DNA of 64,000 nucleotides, taken from DIGJ01 sp041821315. Its GTDB lineage: Bacteria > Bacillota > Clostridia > Lachnospirales > Lachnospiraceae. The stretch is taken from assembly GCA_041821315.1 (NCBI GenBank), contig JBGUEO010000025.1, positions 1 to 64,000 on the forward strand. Direction: 5' to 3'. Of the stretch, positions 15,812-24,506 are shown in pieces; the stretch's first letter is position 1; every line of letters starts with the position of its first letter. The notes beneath the pieces are model-generated. The model had not been told where the DNA came from, made no database searches, and saw nothing but the letters and a program-made list of their open reading frames with translations. Made by a program: the position numbers and the translations under genes.

Positions 15812-16909
15812 ATGTGGATTAAATATTTTACACAGTATCTAGAGACTGACTTCCCACAGTTTCTGTCTGATAAAGCATGGAATTATAAGAATGATTTATG
15901 CGTAGTCGGAGCTGCCTATCTTGCCGATGCGACCAAAGATGTAAGCTGGAATCAGTATATTACTGACAACAGCAAGTGGCTTATTGATAATTCAAATAAT
16001 GTGGCCAATTGGATAGAGGGAGAAAATAACATTGATAAAATTAGCTTTGGAAAATCCCTTATGATTTTACGTGACCTGACAGGCGAAGTAAAATATGTCA
16101 ATGCTATAGAACGGGCATATGATTTCTTAAAACAATATCCAAGGACAACAACGGGAAATTTTTGGCATAAGGATATCTATCCAAATCAGATATGGTTAGA
16201 TGGACTTTATATGGCGATGCCATTTTATGCAAGGTATATTGCTGAGACAAGAGAGAATCGCTGGGATGATATCATGGACCAGTTTGAGAGCGCCCATAAT
16301 TTATTATGGAATGAGAAGACCAAGCTTTATTTTCATGGCTGTGATGTAAGCCGTAAGATGGACTGGGCCGATTCGGAGACTGGATGTAATAGTGCAACCT
16401 GGCTTCGAGCCGAAGGCTGGTATCTGATGGCGCTGGTAGATGTTTATGAGTTGGCAGTTGCACATACAAAAAGAGCTGGAGAACTTGTGACTCTTCTTAA
16501 GAATGGACTAGATGGTATCTTGCAGTATCAGGATAGCAAAACTAGTATGTTTTTCCAGGTCGTAGACCTTTCAGATCTTCCAAACAATTATACAGAGACT
16601 TCAGGAAGCGCTATGATCGCCTACTCATTAATGAAAGGTGCAAGATTGGGCATGCTACCAGAAGAGTATGGGGCTAAGGGAAGCAAGGTCATAGATGGAA
16701 TCAGAGATAATTACTTAAAATATGAAGACGGACGCTATCATTTGTACGGCATCTGTTCCAGTGCAGGTCTTGGGGTTGGACCAGATCCCCATAATCTCAA
16801 AAATCGTACAGGTAAAGCCGACTATTATATTAGCGAGCCTAAGATGGCAGATAACCAGCATGGCAGCGCAGCTTGTATGATGGCTGTGAGCGAACAGTTG
16901 AGAAGATAG
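15812..16909 (+). CDS. GH105 unsaturated glycuronyl (rhamnogalacturonyl) hydrolase
   Basis: This is an alpha/alpha-barrel GH105 protein like B. subtilis YteR/YesR, which remove the terminal unsaturated galacturonate from pectin lyase products by hydrating the double bond. The family pattern is visible in FWHKDIYPNQIWLDGLYMAMPF and, later, GWYLMALVDVYELA. The frame is open from 15770, but ATG 15812 (MWIKYFTQYLE) follows AGAAAGGAAAC and matches family N-termini, giving 365 residues. There is no signal peptide, so it acts in the cytoplasm. Its presence implies that a lyase makes unsaturated substrates, although no lyase is encoded in this window. Confidence 0.9.
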   Translation: MWIKYFTQYLETDFPQFLSDKAWNYKNDLCVVGAAYLADATKDVSWNQYITDNSKWLIDNSNNVANWIEGENNIDKISFGKSLMILRDLTGEVKYVNAIERAYDFLKQYPRTTTGNFWHKDIYPNQIWLDGLYMAMPFYARYIAETRENRWDDIMDQFESAHNLLWNEKTKLYFHGCDVSRKMDWADSETGCNSATWLRAEGWYLMALVDVYELAVAHTKRAGELVTLLKNGLDGILQYQDSKTSMFFQVVDLSDLPNNYTETSGSAMIAYSLMKGARLGMLPEEYGAKGSKVIDGIRDNYLKYEDGRYHLYGICSSAGLGVGPDPHNLKNRTGKADYYISEPKMADNQHGSAACMMAVSEQLRR

Positions 16910-16925
16910 TTAGGGGGAGAGAATT

Positions 16926-17771
16926 ATGATGCAGTTAGGATTGCGTCTTCATGACGCAGAGAAGTTACCAATTGAGGAGCTGCTCCCAGTTGTAAAGAAG
17001 AAGGGCTATACATGTGCACATCTTGCATTAAGTAAAGCGATAAAGGAAATTCCGTGCGGTCCGTCAGCATTGACACCTGGATATGCACATTATTTGAAAC
17101 GTATTTTTGAGAAAAACGAGATGGATATCGCAGTGCTTGGCAATTACTTGAATCTGGCACATCCAGATCCAGCAGTGATTGAGCAGTCATTGGAAAAGTA
17201 TTATGCACATATCCGATTTGCATCCGTTCTTGGTTGTGGCATGGTAGGGACAGAGACCGGCGCTCCAAACGCAGAGTATAAGTACAGTCCGGAGTGTCGT
17301 ACAGACAAGGCGCTGCTTACATTTATCAAAAATATTAAGCCAGTAGTACGTTGTGCGGAACAATATGGCGTAATATTAGCCCTTGAGATTGTGGCCCGCC
17401 ACATTGTATATAATCCAAAGAGAATGCGAATGGTTCTTGATGAGATTGGATCTCATAATCTGCAAGTACTATTTGATCCAGTTAACATGCTGGATCTTGA
17501 TAATGTAGATCATTGCGAGGAAGTTATAGCCGAAGGAATCGAACTACTAGGACCAGACATCGCTATGATTCATTTAAAGGATTTCGTCCGGGTAAGTGAA
17601 GCCTATGGCCTAAAGGCAGTGGGAGCAGGTACGGGCGAGATGGATTATACATCAGTTATGAAGTATATAAAGAAAGAAAAACCCTTCATATATGCAACAT
17701 TGGAGGATACAACCCCTGAGAATGCGGAATATTGTGGGAAGAAGATGAAAGAATTGTATGAAATGGCATAA
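16926..17771 (+). CDS. Sugar phosphate isomerase/epimerase family TIM barrel
   Basis: The 281-residue protein belongs to the xylose-isomerase-like/AP-endonuclease-2 barrel family. The metal site is visible: Glu in LALEIVARH near residue 157, Asp in LFDPVN near 186, His in MIHLKDF near 217 and Glu in YATLEDTT near 260. Members isomerise or epimerise ketoses and inosose-type sugars with Mn or similar metals. It ends the pectin operon and has GGGGGAGAG before its ATG. It could interconvert a keto-uronate produced after GH105, but the substrate cannot be set from sequence. Confidence 0.85.
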   Translation: MMQLGLRLHDAEKLPIEELLPVVKKKGYTCAHLALSKAIKEIPCGPSALTPGYAHYLKRIFEKNEMDIAVLGNYLNLAHPDPAVIEQSLEKYYAHIRFASVLGCGMVGTETGAPNAEYKYSPECRTDKALLTFIKNIKPVVRCAEQYGVILALEIVARHIVYNPKRMRMVLDEIGSHNLQVLFDPVNMLDLDNVDHCEEVIAEGIELLGPDIAMIHLKDFVRVSEAYGLKAVGAGTGEMDYTSVMKYIKKEKPFIYATLEDTTPENAEYCGKKMKELYEMA

Positions 17772-17817
17772 AAGTTAAATTTAGAAGGTGTCCATTATTA
17801 GAGTTAGAAATTATAAA

Positions 17818-17860
17818 AACTGCTTATCCTCAGATGATTGGAGATAGGTGGTTTTTTATT
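17818..17860 (+). terminator. Intrinsic terminator of the pectin operon
   Basis: AACTGCTTATC (17818-17828) pairs with GATAGGTGGTT (17843-17853) using three wobble pairs, followed by TTTTTATT. It lies about 45 bp after the isomerase stop. Confidence 0.7.
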
Positions 17861-17955
17861 ATCATATACTGCTTCCACCAGAATAGTTTGGTCTACAACA
17901 CAAACGCATTTTTCAACCGATATGGCAACTGTTTTTTGTGATAATTTTAAAGTTT

Positions 17956-17998
17956 TGAAGAAAGAGAAAAGCGGTTCTGGAGACTCAGAAACCGCTAT
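17956..17998 (-). terminator. Intrinsic terminator of the PPC-domain gene
   Basis: On the minus strand AGCGGTTTCTG and CCAGAACCGCT form a stem followed by TTTTCTCTTTCTT, just after the end of the gene at 18035. Confidence 0.65.
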
Positions 17999-18034
17999 TT
18001 GTAACTATTAACTAGCCATTTATCTGTCTGGTTG

Positions 18035-18460
18035 CTATTCAAAACTGAATAGATTTAATCCGATGTCTTTATTTTCTATCCGACCAACTTTGCCTGGAAT
18101 TCCCGTTACTACCAGTTCTGCGGTTGCACTGACGACTGATTTGTATAAATGTCCACCATGACATTCATCTGTATTTGGATTTCCAATTACCATATGCAGA
18201 TGAAGATACGGGTCCCCATTTTTTTGTGTTATAGTACCAATAAGTGAAGTGATTTCATAAAGACCTTTAAATTCTTTACTATAATATTGCTTATTTTCTG
18301 TATCAAATACACCGAGTAATGCACTACCTACGGCACCAAGTCCTGAAACAGAAGCAAGCTCGATTCTTTCTAACTCACATAGACGGATTAAACTGGCTAT
18401 AACCTCTTCACCAGGATCTAAACGTATGATATATGTATGATCAAATTTTCTATATTCCAT
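18035..18460 (-). CDS. PPC (DUF296) domain protein
   Basis: The 141-residue protein is one PPC domain, the trimeric fold first known from plant AT-hook proteins. Matching segments are EVIASLIRLCELERIELASVSGLGAV near the start, LHLHMVIGNPN with the conserved His pair near residue 87, and GGHLYKSVVSATAEL. In bacteria it stands alone and its role is not settled; DNA binding or small-molecule binding have been suggested. It is a single-gene unit with its own terminator, preceded by an AGAGAGGATAT ribosome binding site, and lies between the pectin and hexarate loci. Confidence 0.85.
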   Translation of the reverse strand: MEYRKFDHTYIIRLDPGEEVIASLIRLCELERIELASVSGLGAVGSALLGVFDTENKQYYSKEFKGLYEITSLIGTITQKNGDPYLHLHMVIGNPNTDECHGGHLYKSVVSATAELVVTGIPGKVGRIENKDIGLNLFSFE

Positions 18461-18753
18461 TTTTTATATCCTCTCTACTATTGATTCATCCTCACGGTTG
18501 CAAGTCGTATTATAAAATAAAAACGACGCAATTTCTATAGACATAATCCAAGAAAGAAACGTAACTTTTCCTACTAGAGCTACAATCTTTCAAATAGTGA
18601 AACTTTTTATGAAATAAAATATATTTTATATGCAATATAGTTTGACAGTTATATAGCAATTATTATTGCTACTCAATTCCAACTGAACGTTGCTCCATCC
18701 GCAGGAATTATTACATTATTGACGATTGTCATCGCAAAATGTTTGGTCAAGAT

Positions 18754-19668
18754 TTAATTTACGGACCAGTGGGTCTTTGCAAGCGCTATAAAGTCTTTTG
18801 CTGCTTCACTTATGTAACTGCTTGTGTTATGACAAGAGACGATGTCCCAGGTAGGATGTTCTGGTAGCACATAGTAATTGATATTTTTGTTTTCAGGATC
18901 TACGTAGTAGGCTGGAATCAGACCACAGCAGAGGTTTGCTTCTATCATATTTAAAATTGTATAGGTACTGGCTGTTTCAAATAAAATATTTGGTATATAA
19001 CCTGCATCTTGAAAAAGTAAATCAACTAAAATACGAATGGTAGATTGTTTGTACAATAGAACAAAGGATTCATTATTTACTTGTTTTAAAGGAAGAATAT
19101 GATATTTACTTGTGGGATCATATATTGCAAATTGACTATAGTCGCAAGAAGCAGGAACAGCCAAAAAAATCTCTTCGGTCCTTATATGAAAATAAGATAA
19201 ACCGTTTTTTTTCTGATTGGTAAGAAGTGTTAAAAATCCAACATCTAAAGTATGATTTTCTATAAGAGCTAATTGTTCCATAACACTAAGTTCCATTGGT
19301 TCAACGACAACTTGGGGATGCTTTTTATGAAAAATTGGATAGATTGCCGAAAAAAGTGAAGTCCCACGGTTTGGAGTAAAGCCAATTGAAAGTTTTCCTT
19401 TTTGCTGATGAGCCAAATCAAAAATTTGGTTATATGTATCCTTTTTAATGTGAAGAATATTTTTAGCGGCAGCAATGTAGATTTCACCAGCTTGCGTTGG
19501 GCGCCAGTTTGTACGTGAGCGATGAAATAATTCGGTTCCCAATTCTTTTTCGAGTTTTAGAAGCTGCTGATTTAATGCGGATTGTGAGATGTATAATTTT
19601 TCAGCAGCATGTGTAATATTGTTTTCTTCTGCAATTTTTAAGATATATTCAATTTGTTTTAAGTCCAT
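18754..19668 (-). CDS. LysR-family regulator divergent from galactarate dehydratase
   Basis: A normal-length LysR protein (304 residues) with an N-terminal winged HTH (IEYILKIAEENNITHAAEKLY, SQSALNQQLLKLEKEL) and a periplasmic-binding-like effector domain (KLSIGFTPNRGTSLFSAIYPIF). It is transcribed away from garD and shares a 259 bp intergenic region with it, the usual layout for a LysR activator of the adjacent gene. The effector may be galactarate or a breakdown product (inference). Confidence 0.9.
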   Translation of the reverse strand: MDLKQIEYILKIAEENNITHAAEKLYISQSALNQQLLKLEKELGTELFHRSRTNWRPTQAGEIYIAAAKNILHIKKDTYNQIFDLAHQQKGKLSIGFTPNRGTSLFSAIYPIFHKKHPQVVVEPMELSVMEQLALIENHTLDVGFLTLLTNQKKNGLSYFHIRTEEIFLAVPASCDYSQFAIYDPTSKYHILPLKQVNNESFVLLYKQSTIRILVDLLFQDAGYIPNILFETASTYTILNMIEANLCCGLIPAYYVDPENKNINYYVLPEHPTWDIVSCHNTSSYISEAAKDFIALAKTHWSVN

Positions 19669-19726
19669 AGTTATTTGATTCCTTTCTATTATATCAAGCC
19701 TGAATGTATTGATTTTTAGGCTTTTT

Positions 19727-19741
19727 ATTAAACGTTTTCAT
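19727..19741 (-). promoter_or_regulatory. Candidate catabolite-responsive element (cre)
   Basis: Read on the minus strand the site is ATGAAAACGTTTAAT, matching the CcpA consensus WTGNAANCGNWNNCW at all but one fixed position. It lies between the LysR gene and garD, where carbon catabolite repression would be expected. Confidence 0.5.
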
Positions 19742-19927
19742 TCAAGTATATTAAATAAAATTCAATGTTATGGGTAACGGGAAGCCATTACATTATTTGA
19801 AATAACACACTTAAAATAATTAAGAGAACTATAAGAAGAATTAATTTCACTTATTTATAAATGGAGTATATACTACACTTAACGATAATTCAAGAAAAAC
19901 TTTTATATTACAATCAGGAGGTAATGT

Positions 19928-21460
19928 ATGTTGAGAGTAAAAGAAATCAGTCCAATGTTTGTCCGTGTTAATGATATGGATAATGTGGCAATTGCTGTTC
20001 AGACTTCGCCAGCAGGTACGGTGGTTGCAGACGACATTGTAACAAAACAAGAAATCCTTCAGGCACACAAAGTTGCACTGGAAGATATTGCGGTAAGCGG
20101 TAAGATTATCCGTTATGGTGTGATTTTAGGATATGCAAAAGAGGTAATTAAAAAAGGAGAATGGATCAACGAATTTATGTTAGAATTACCAGAACCACCA
20201 TCTGTAGATGCAATGGAATTTGGTAAAAATATTGTAACAAATCTTCCAGAACCAACCAGAAGAACATTTATGGGCTATCGAAATGCTGAGGGTGATTATG
20301 CTGGAACTAGAAATATTCTTGGTATTAGCACTACGGTTCAGTGTGTAACAGGTGTCTTAAATGTTGCAGTAAAGAAAATGAAGGAAGAATTGCTTCCTAA
20401 ATATCCCAATGTAGATGACATTGTGGCAATAAATCACGCATATGGCTGTGGTGTGGCAATTAATGCACCAGAAGCGATAATTCCAATTCGAGCTTTGCAA
20501 AATATGACGAAGCATCCAAATTTTGGTGGTCAGCTTATGGTTGTTGGATTAGGCTGTGAAAAGCTTACGGTTGATAAATTAATAGAGCAAAAAGACAATA
20601 CGCCAGAAAATGTAATTATACTTCAGGAACAGGCAGGTTTTGAGGCCATGATTGAAGCACTCATGAAAATGGCAGATAAAAAGCTTTCAATATTGAATCA
20701 GAGAAGAAGAGAAGAACTACCGATATCGGAACTTTGCATCGGTATGCAGTGTGGTGGAAGTGATGCGTTTTCAGGAGTAACAGCAAACCCATCTGCAGGC
20801 TATGCGGCTGATATGTTGGTACAAGGCGGAGCAACTGTTATGTTCTCAGAAGTAACAGAAGTACGCGATGGAGTTCATTATATAGCAGAGCGTTGTGTTG
20901 ATAAAAAAGTGTGTGACAAGCTTTCAAAGGAGATGAAATGGTATGATAAGTATCTTGCAGAAGGAGAAGTGGACCGAAGTGCAAATCCAACGCCTGGAAA
21001 TAAAAAAGGCGGGCTTTGCAATATTGTCGAGAAAGCAATGGGTTCTATTGCAAAATCGGGAACATCTCCAATTGTAGAAGTATTATCACCAGCTGAAAAA
21101 CCATCAAGACATGGTCTGATTTATGCAGCAACACCTGCTAGTGATATCGTTTGCGGACCATGTCAGCTAGCTTCTGGAATGACATTGCAGGTATTTATGA
21201 CAGGACGTGGAACGCCATATGGGCTTGCAACTGCACCCGTGCTAAAAGTTTGCTCGAGAAACGAAATGAAACAGATGTGGGGAGATTTGATTGATATTAA
21301 TGCAGGCCCAATTGCAACTGGCGACGCAACCATTAAAGAAATTGGAACAAATTTATTTGAAAAAATAATTGCGGTAGCTAGTGGAGAAGAGAAGGCAGCA
21401 GCTGAAAAATACGAACTGTATAATGACTTCTGTATCTTTAATCCAGCACCAATAACCTAA
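19928..21460 (+). CDS. garD: Galactarate dehydratase
   Basis: The 510-residue protein aligns by eye with E. coli GarD along its length: an N-terminal SAF-like domain with DNVAIAVQTSPAGT and GHKVAL-like AHKVALEDI, the linker LPEPPSVDAM, then the UxaA-type core with INHAYGCGVAINAPEA, NFGGQLMVVGLGCEKL and QCGGSDAFSGVTANPS. GarD dehydrates galactarate (mucate) to 5-dehydro-4-deoxyglucarate and uses iron. ATG follows AGGAGG. The remaining pathway enzymes lie downstream at 27986-34423, and pectin-derived galacturonate is a natural source of the substrate. Confidence 0.92.
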   Translation: MLRVKEISPMFVRVNDMDNVAIAVQTSPAGTVVADDIVTKQEILQAHKVALEDIAVSGKIIRYGVILGYAKEVIKKGEWINEFMLELPEPPSVDAMEFGKNIVTNLPEPTRRTFMGYRNAEGDYAGTRNILGISTTVQCVTGVLNVAVKKMKEELLPKYPNVDDIVAINHAYGCGVAINAPEAIIPIRALQNMTKHPNFGGQLMVVGLGCEKLTVDKLIEQKDNTPENVIILQEQAGFEAMIEALMKMADKKLSILNQRRREELPISELCIGMQCGGSDAFSGVTANPSAGYAADMLVQGGATVMFSEVTEVRDGVHYIAERCVDKKVCDKLSKEMKWYDKYLAEGEVDRSANPTPGNKKGGLCNIVEKAMGSIAKSGTSPIVEVLSPAEKPSRHGLIYAATPASDIVCGPCQLASGMTLQVFMTGRGTPYGLATAPVLKVCSRNEMKQMWGDLIDINAGPIATGDATIKEIGTNLFEKIIAVASGEEKAAAEKYELYNDFCIFNPAPIT

Positions 21461-21472
21461 AAGAATGGCTAG

Positions 21473-21523
21473 AAATCCTCCTTTTTATCCACTGTAATAA
21501 GTGAATGAAAAGGGGGATTTTAT
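21473..21523 (+). terminator. Hairpin after garD
   Basis: AAATCCTCCTTTTTATCCACT (21473-21493) pairs with the stretch 21500-21520 (AGTGAATGAAAAGGGGGATTT), with a few mismatches, followed by TTT. The dyad could end transcription from either side. Confidence 0.6.
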
Positions 21524-21550
21524 GTCAAAAATAACTTTTGTTACTTCTAG

Positions 21551-21733
21551 AATTGGTTTGACAGAGATCCATTAGGCTTGTCTTTGATTTACGATAAAAA
21601 GAAACTTGCAGAAGATCTTTTGGAAATTCGTATAACGATAGAACCCAAAATAGAATGTCTGGCAGTGGAACATGCGACTGTATCAGAAATAAAGAAGCAG
21701 ATATTTGCACGGTTTTTGACTATGAATACATAG
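21551..21733 (+). pseudogene. Fragment of a GntR/FadR-family regulator
   Basis: A frame reading WFDRDPLGLSLIYDKKKL, then DLLEIRITIEPKIECLAVEHA, resembles the start of an FCD effector domain of FadR-type GntR regulators. No HTH precedes it and it ends after ~60 codons at TAG 21731-21733. Its last bases overlap the convergent gene by 14 bp. It is a relic, perhaps of a former regulator of this hexarate locus. Confidence 0.6.
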
Positions 21734-22595
21734 CTTTTGCAATTTTAATAATATATGCTAATTCTGGAAATGAATCAAACTCAATCATTTTTTTCGTAGG
21801 AGCCTTCGCAATTGAAATAGGTCTGGATAAAAATCTTCCCCGGATAAAGAAATCTACGGAAGTATCTTTTGCACTGATTGCGAGATAACCAGGTGTATAT
21901 TCGAGTAAACGTTGGATTTCATGTAGTAATTTAGCTGAAAGTTTTTTTTCTTTATCTTTTGGTTGATATAATACACATCGAGCACCAACATTTTCATTCC
22001 CAACAGATGTAGTCTGCATATTCATTTTATGTGAAAAATAATCCATGCGAATTGGTGTTGGAACAGATGCTTCATCTAATAAACAAAAGTGCTGATCAGG
22101 TGCATTTGGAAGTTCGATATGAATCCATATACCTGTATTAAAATGAACGCGCTTTTTTCCTTTTTCTTTTAATTCAAAATCCTGAGCGATTGTTGCATCG
22201 CACATGGAAAGAGAAAACCCGTCTTTAATGCCATCCATACCCCAACATAATAGCGGAGTTCCCTTTAATACTTTCACTGGCATAAGGTTAGAATTTAGTA
22301 AAGTTTGAGTTGTAATGGCAAAACCATCATTTGGATGAAGTTCTTTTGCACCAATAGATGGAGCAAGTGTAGTAAGTAAGTTTGCATTAGTTACCTCATT
22401 TGTGTAGTCTTTTTGTTTTCTCCTTAATAGTAAAACGTGATACGCAAGAGCAACACCTAGTAGCATGAGAGCAAACATACGATTAATAAAAATAGAAGCA
22501 AATGCGCATATTAGTATAAGCAACATAATAAAGATGAAAACTCTGAGTTGTTTATATTTCTTTTCAAGAGAAGCTATAAAATTTGTATTATTCAT
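21720..22595 (-). CDS. Hypothetical membrane-anchored protein with a cytoplasmic domain
   Basis: The 291-residue protein starts with a short charged segment and two adjacent membrane helices (about 17-34 and 37-56), then a soluble domain of ~230 residues rich in beta strands (CDATIAQDFELKEKGKKR, HFNTGIWIHIELP). The layout recalls DUF3137-type proteins, but I cannot confirm that family. It is read from its own upstream region and is not obviously part of the sugar pathway. ATG is preceded by AGAAGGAGAA. Confidence 0.6.
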   Translation of the reverse strand: MNNTNFIASLEKKYKQLRVFIFIMLLILICAFASIFINRMFALMLLGVALAYHVLLLRRKQKDYTNEVTNANLLTTLAPSIGAKELHPNDGFAITTQTLLNSNLMPVKVLKGTPLLCWGMDGIKDGFSLSMCDATIAQDFELKEKGKKRVHFNTGIWIHIELPNAPDQHFCLLDEASVPTPIRMDYFSHKMNMQTTSVGNENVGARCVLYQPKDKEKKLSAKLLHEIQRLLEYTPGYLAISAKDTSVDFFIRGRFLSRPISIAKAPTKKMIEFDSFPELAYIIKIAKAMYS

Positions 22596-22850
22596 GATAA
22601 TTCTCCTTCTAATAGATAGGTATAGGTGTTTGATAAACGTCTATAACTATTGATTTTTTCCTAATTTATTCAATTCATGAATAAATCACAGTACGTTCTA
22701 AGTCTAAAACTATTAGTTACGTTAAAAATATTCATTGTTATAATTCTTAAAGATAGGTATACTCTAACATAAAATTAGGGCGATGTGAACAATGGGAAAT
22801 AGAGAAATAACAATAAAAAAGAATTAATTAACAAAAATTATTGGAATATG

Positions 22851-22930
22851 TTGAAATAAATGAAAAAAATGATAAAAATGAAGTGAAAATGAAATTAAAA
22901 TGAAATGAAAGTTAAACAAAAGTTAAAGAC
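22851..22930 (+). repeat. Phased A-tract/TGAAA array
   Basis: About seven units of the form TGAAAWWAAA recur every 9-11 bp (TGAAATAAA, TGAAAAAAA, TGATAAAAA, TGAAGTGAAAA, TGAAATTAAAA, TGAAATGAAA, GTTAAACAAAA). Helically phased A-tracts bend DNA. The array sits 70-150 bp upstream of the -10 element of the second transporter operon. Confidence 0.6.
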
Positions 22931-22996
22931 TAACGTTATGACAGAAAAAAAGCATGTATATTCTTGAATTTTGTCAATAGTATGAAAAATTATCTT

Positions 22997-23005
22997 TGCT
23001 ATAAT
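22997..23005 (+). promoter_or_regulatory. Extended -10 promoter element of the second TctCBA operon
   Basis: TGCTATAAT is a perfect extended -10. No good -35 is found at 17 bp (TTGTCA at 22971 is too far), so the promoter probably relies on the extended -10, the upstream A-tracts and an activator. Confidence 0.55.
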
Positions 23006-23116
23006 AAACTTATTAGGAAATAGCAAAGATAATTGCTTGTGCCGAAATGCATGTGGATAAGGAGGCCAGAGAGAACGTTTAGTTAAAGCAAAATTTTATT
23101 TAAATAAGGAGAAAAA

Positions 23117-24256
23117 ATGGGAAAAATATGGAAAAAGATTTTTATGGTTGGAACAGTAGCATCAATATTAGTATCAATGACAGGATGTACATTTGGAGGT
23201 GAAAGCTCAACAAGTAGTACAACAACTGACACTACAGATACCAGTGCAGAAAGCACATCTACGGAACAAACGGATGCAACAGCAGTAGAAGCTGGAACAA
23301 GTAGCTTAAAAGGACAAAACGTACGAGTTGTAATAGGCTCTACTTCAACATCGGGCGATTCCTATATGATCGCTGATTTAGTAACTAGATACCTTGGTGA
23401 AGAAATGGGATTCAATGGAAAAGTAGATGCTATAGGAAATGCAGCGGCACTTGATGAAATAGCAAATTCAAAAGGCGATGGAAAAACAGTTATGATGTTC
23501 CATGATATGACATTCTTAAGTGTCCTTTTTGGATCTGTAGATGAAAAATATTCCTTGGAAAATATGACGGTTGGACCTCGTATTGGACAGAATCCAGGGG
23601 GATGTTTCGGTGCGGCAGCAGAAGAGAATTGGAATGATTTGCACGATATAACACAGTATTTAGTTGACAATCCAACTGAAACAGTTTCATTCAATATTGA
23701 ATCTGGAGGAACATCTCATCTTTCCTTCGCGGCATATTATCTCTATGTTAAAGACACATATGGTGAAGATGTTTCTAGCAGAATTAAAGCAATTATTGGT
23801 GGAACAACAGCAGAAAAATTACAGCGTCTCTGGGATCGTAACACAGACGTTATTTATGGAGATACATCTTCTTTTATACAATATACACAAGATGGAGTTG
23901 ATAATCAGTTAAAGATGACAATGTTTGGTTCAGGTGGAGAAGTTAATGGTATAGATATTAACTCAATGGCAACAGATGGGGTTGTATTTGAAGGTAAACC
24001 TTTTGAATTCGCAAAAGATTTTGCAATGTATTTCCCAGTAGATATGGATGAAGCAGTTCTTGCGGAGTATGAAGCAGCGATGCAACGTGTTACTGAAAAT
24101 CCTAACTTCCAAGCAGATATGGCAGCATTATTCTATAACACTTTAAGTGCAGATGAAGTAACGGCAGAAGCATCTAAGGAATATATTTATTCTAAACGTG
24201 ATATTTGTAAAAGCCTTATTGAAGAAGCTCCATCGCTCGACTCATTAACAGAATAA
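23117..24256 (+). CDS. tctC: TctC-type solute-binding lipoprotein, second system
   Basis: The 379-residue lipoprotein precursor has its lipobox in SMTGC (Cys24), followed by a Ser/Thr linker and a two-lobe binding domain (RVVIGSTSTSGDSYMIADLV, then VSFNIESGGTSHLSFAAYY). The match to TctC is weaker than for the copy at 9074, but the gene is followed by tctB- and tctA-like genes in the same order. Position among galactarate and glucarate genes suggests a hexarate ligand (inference). ATG follows AAGGAGAAAAA. Confidence 0.82.
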   Translation: MGKIWKKIFMVGTVASILVSMTGCTFGGESSTSSTTTDTTDTSAESTSTEQTDATAVEAGTSSLKGQNVRVVIGSTSTSGDSYMIADLVTRYLGEEMGFNGKVDAIGNAAALDEIANSKGDGKTVMMFHDMTFLSVLFGSVDEKYSLENMTVGPRIGQNPGGCFGAAAEENWNDLHDITQYLVDNPTETVSFNIESGGTSHLSFAAYYLYVKDTYGEDVSSRIKAIIGGTTAEKLQRLWDRNTDVIYGDTSSFIQYTQDGVDNQLKMTMFGSGGEVNGIDINSMATDGVVFEGKPFEFAKDFAMYFPVDMDEAVLAEYEAAMQRVTENPNFQADMAALFYNTLSADEVTAEASKEYIYSKRDICKSLIEEAPSLDSLTE

Positions 24257-24388
24257 GAAAAGAGGTTAATTTTCTAAAGGTTAGTTTGAAAAGTAAACCT
24301 TTTAAGCACCAATTTATTTTTTGAAAAAGTTTGCAGGTTATTATATGGGCAAGGTTATTATAAACATGTGCCAATTCCTGCAGAAAAG

Positions 24389-24430
24389 AAATCTGTATGG
24401 CAAACGTTATAGAATGCCATACAGATTTCT
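24389..24430 (+). terminator. Strong intercistronic hairpin between the second tctC and tctB
   Basis: AAATCTGTATGGCA (24389-24402) is perfectly complementary to TGCCATACAGATTT (24415-24428), giving a 14 bp stem. There is only a short T run after it, so it may act as partial terminator or 3' stabiliser of the binding-protein transcript. Confidence 0.65.
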
Positions 24431-24506
24431 TAAATAAGGTAAGCTTATATAAAATGAAAATCAATGCATCTATGTAGTAAATATTAATTACGAAAGGAGA
24501 ATAGGA

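Larger units (their letters stand above)
22596..23116. other. Intergenic region with divergent promoters, no gene seen
   Basis: This 520 bp gap separates the membrane protein from the second TctC gene. It contains an A-tract array (22851-22930), an extended -10 element (22997-23005) and a GGAGAAAAA ribosome binding site before 23117. No open frame of interest was found. Confidence 0.6.

Noticed and set aside
18001..18013. Third MITE end (GTAACTATTAAC)
   Set aside because: Only the first nine bases match and no element body or second end follows.
22971..22976. TTGTCA as -35 for the second TctC promoter
   Set aside because: The spacer to TATAAT is 23 bp, too long; the TG-extended -10 is a better explanation.
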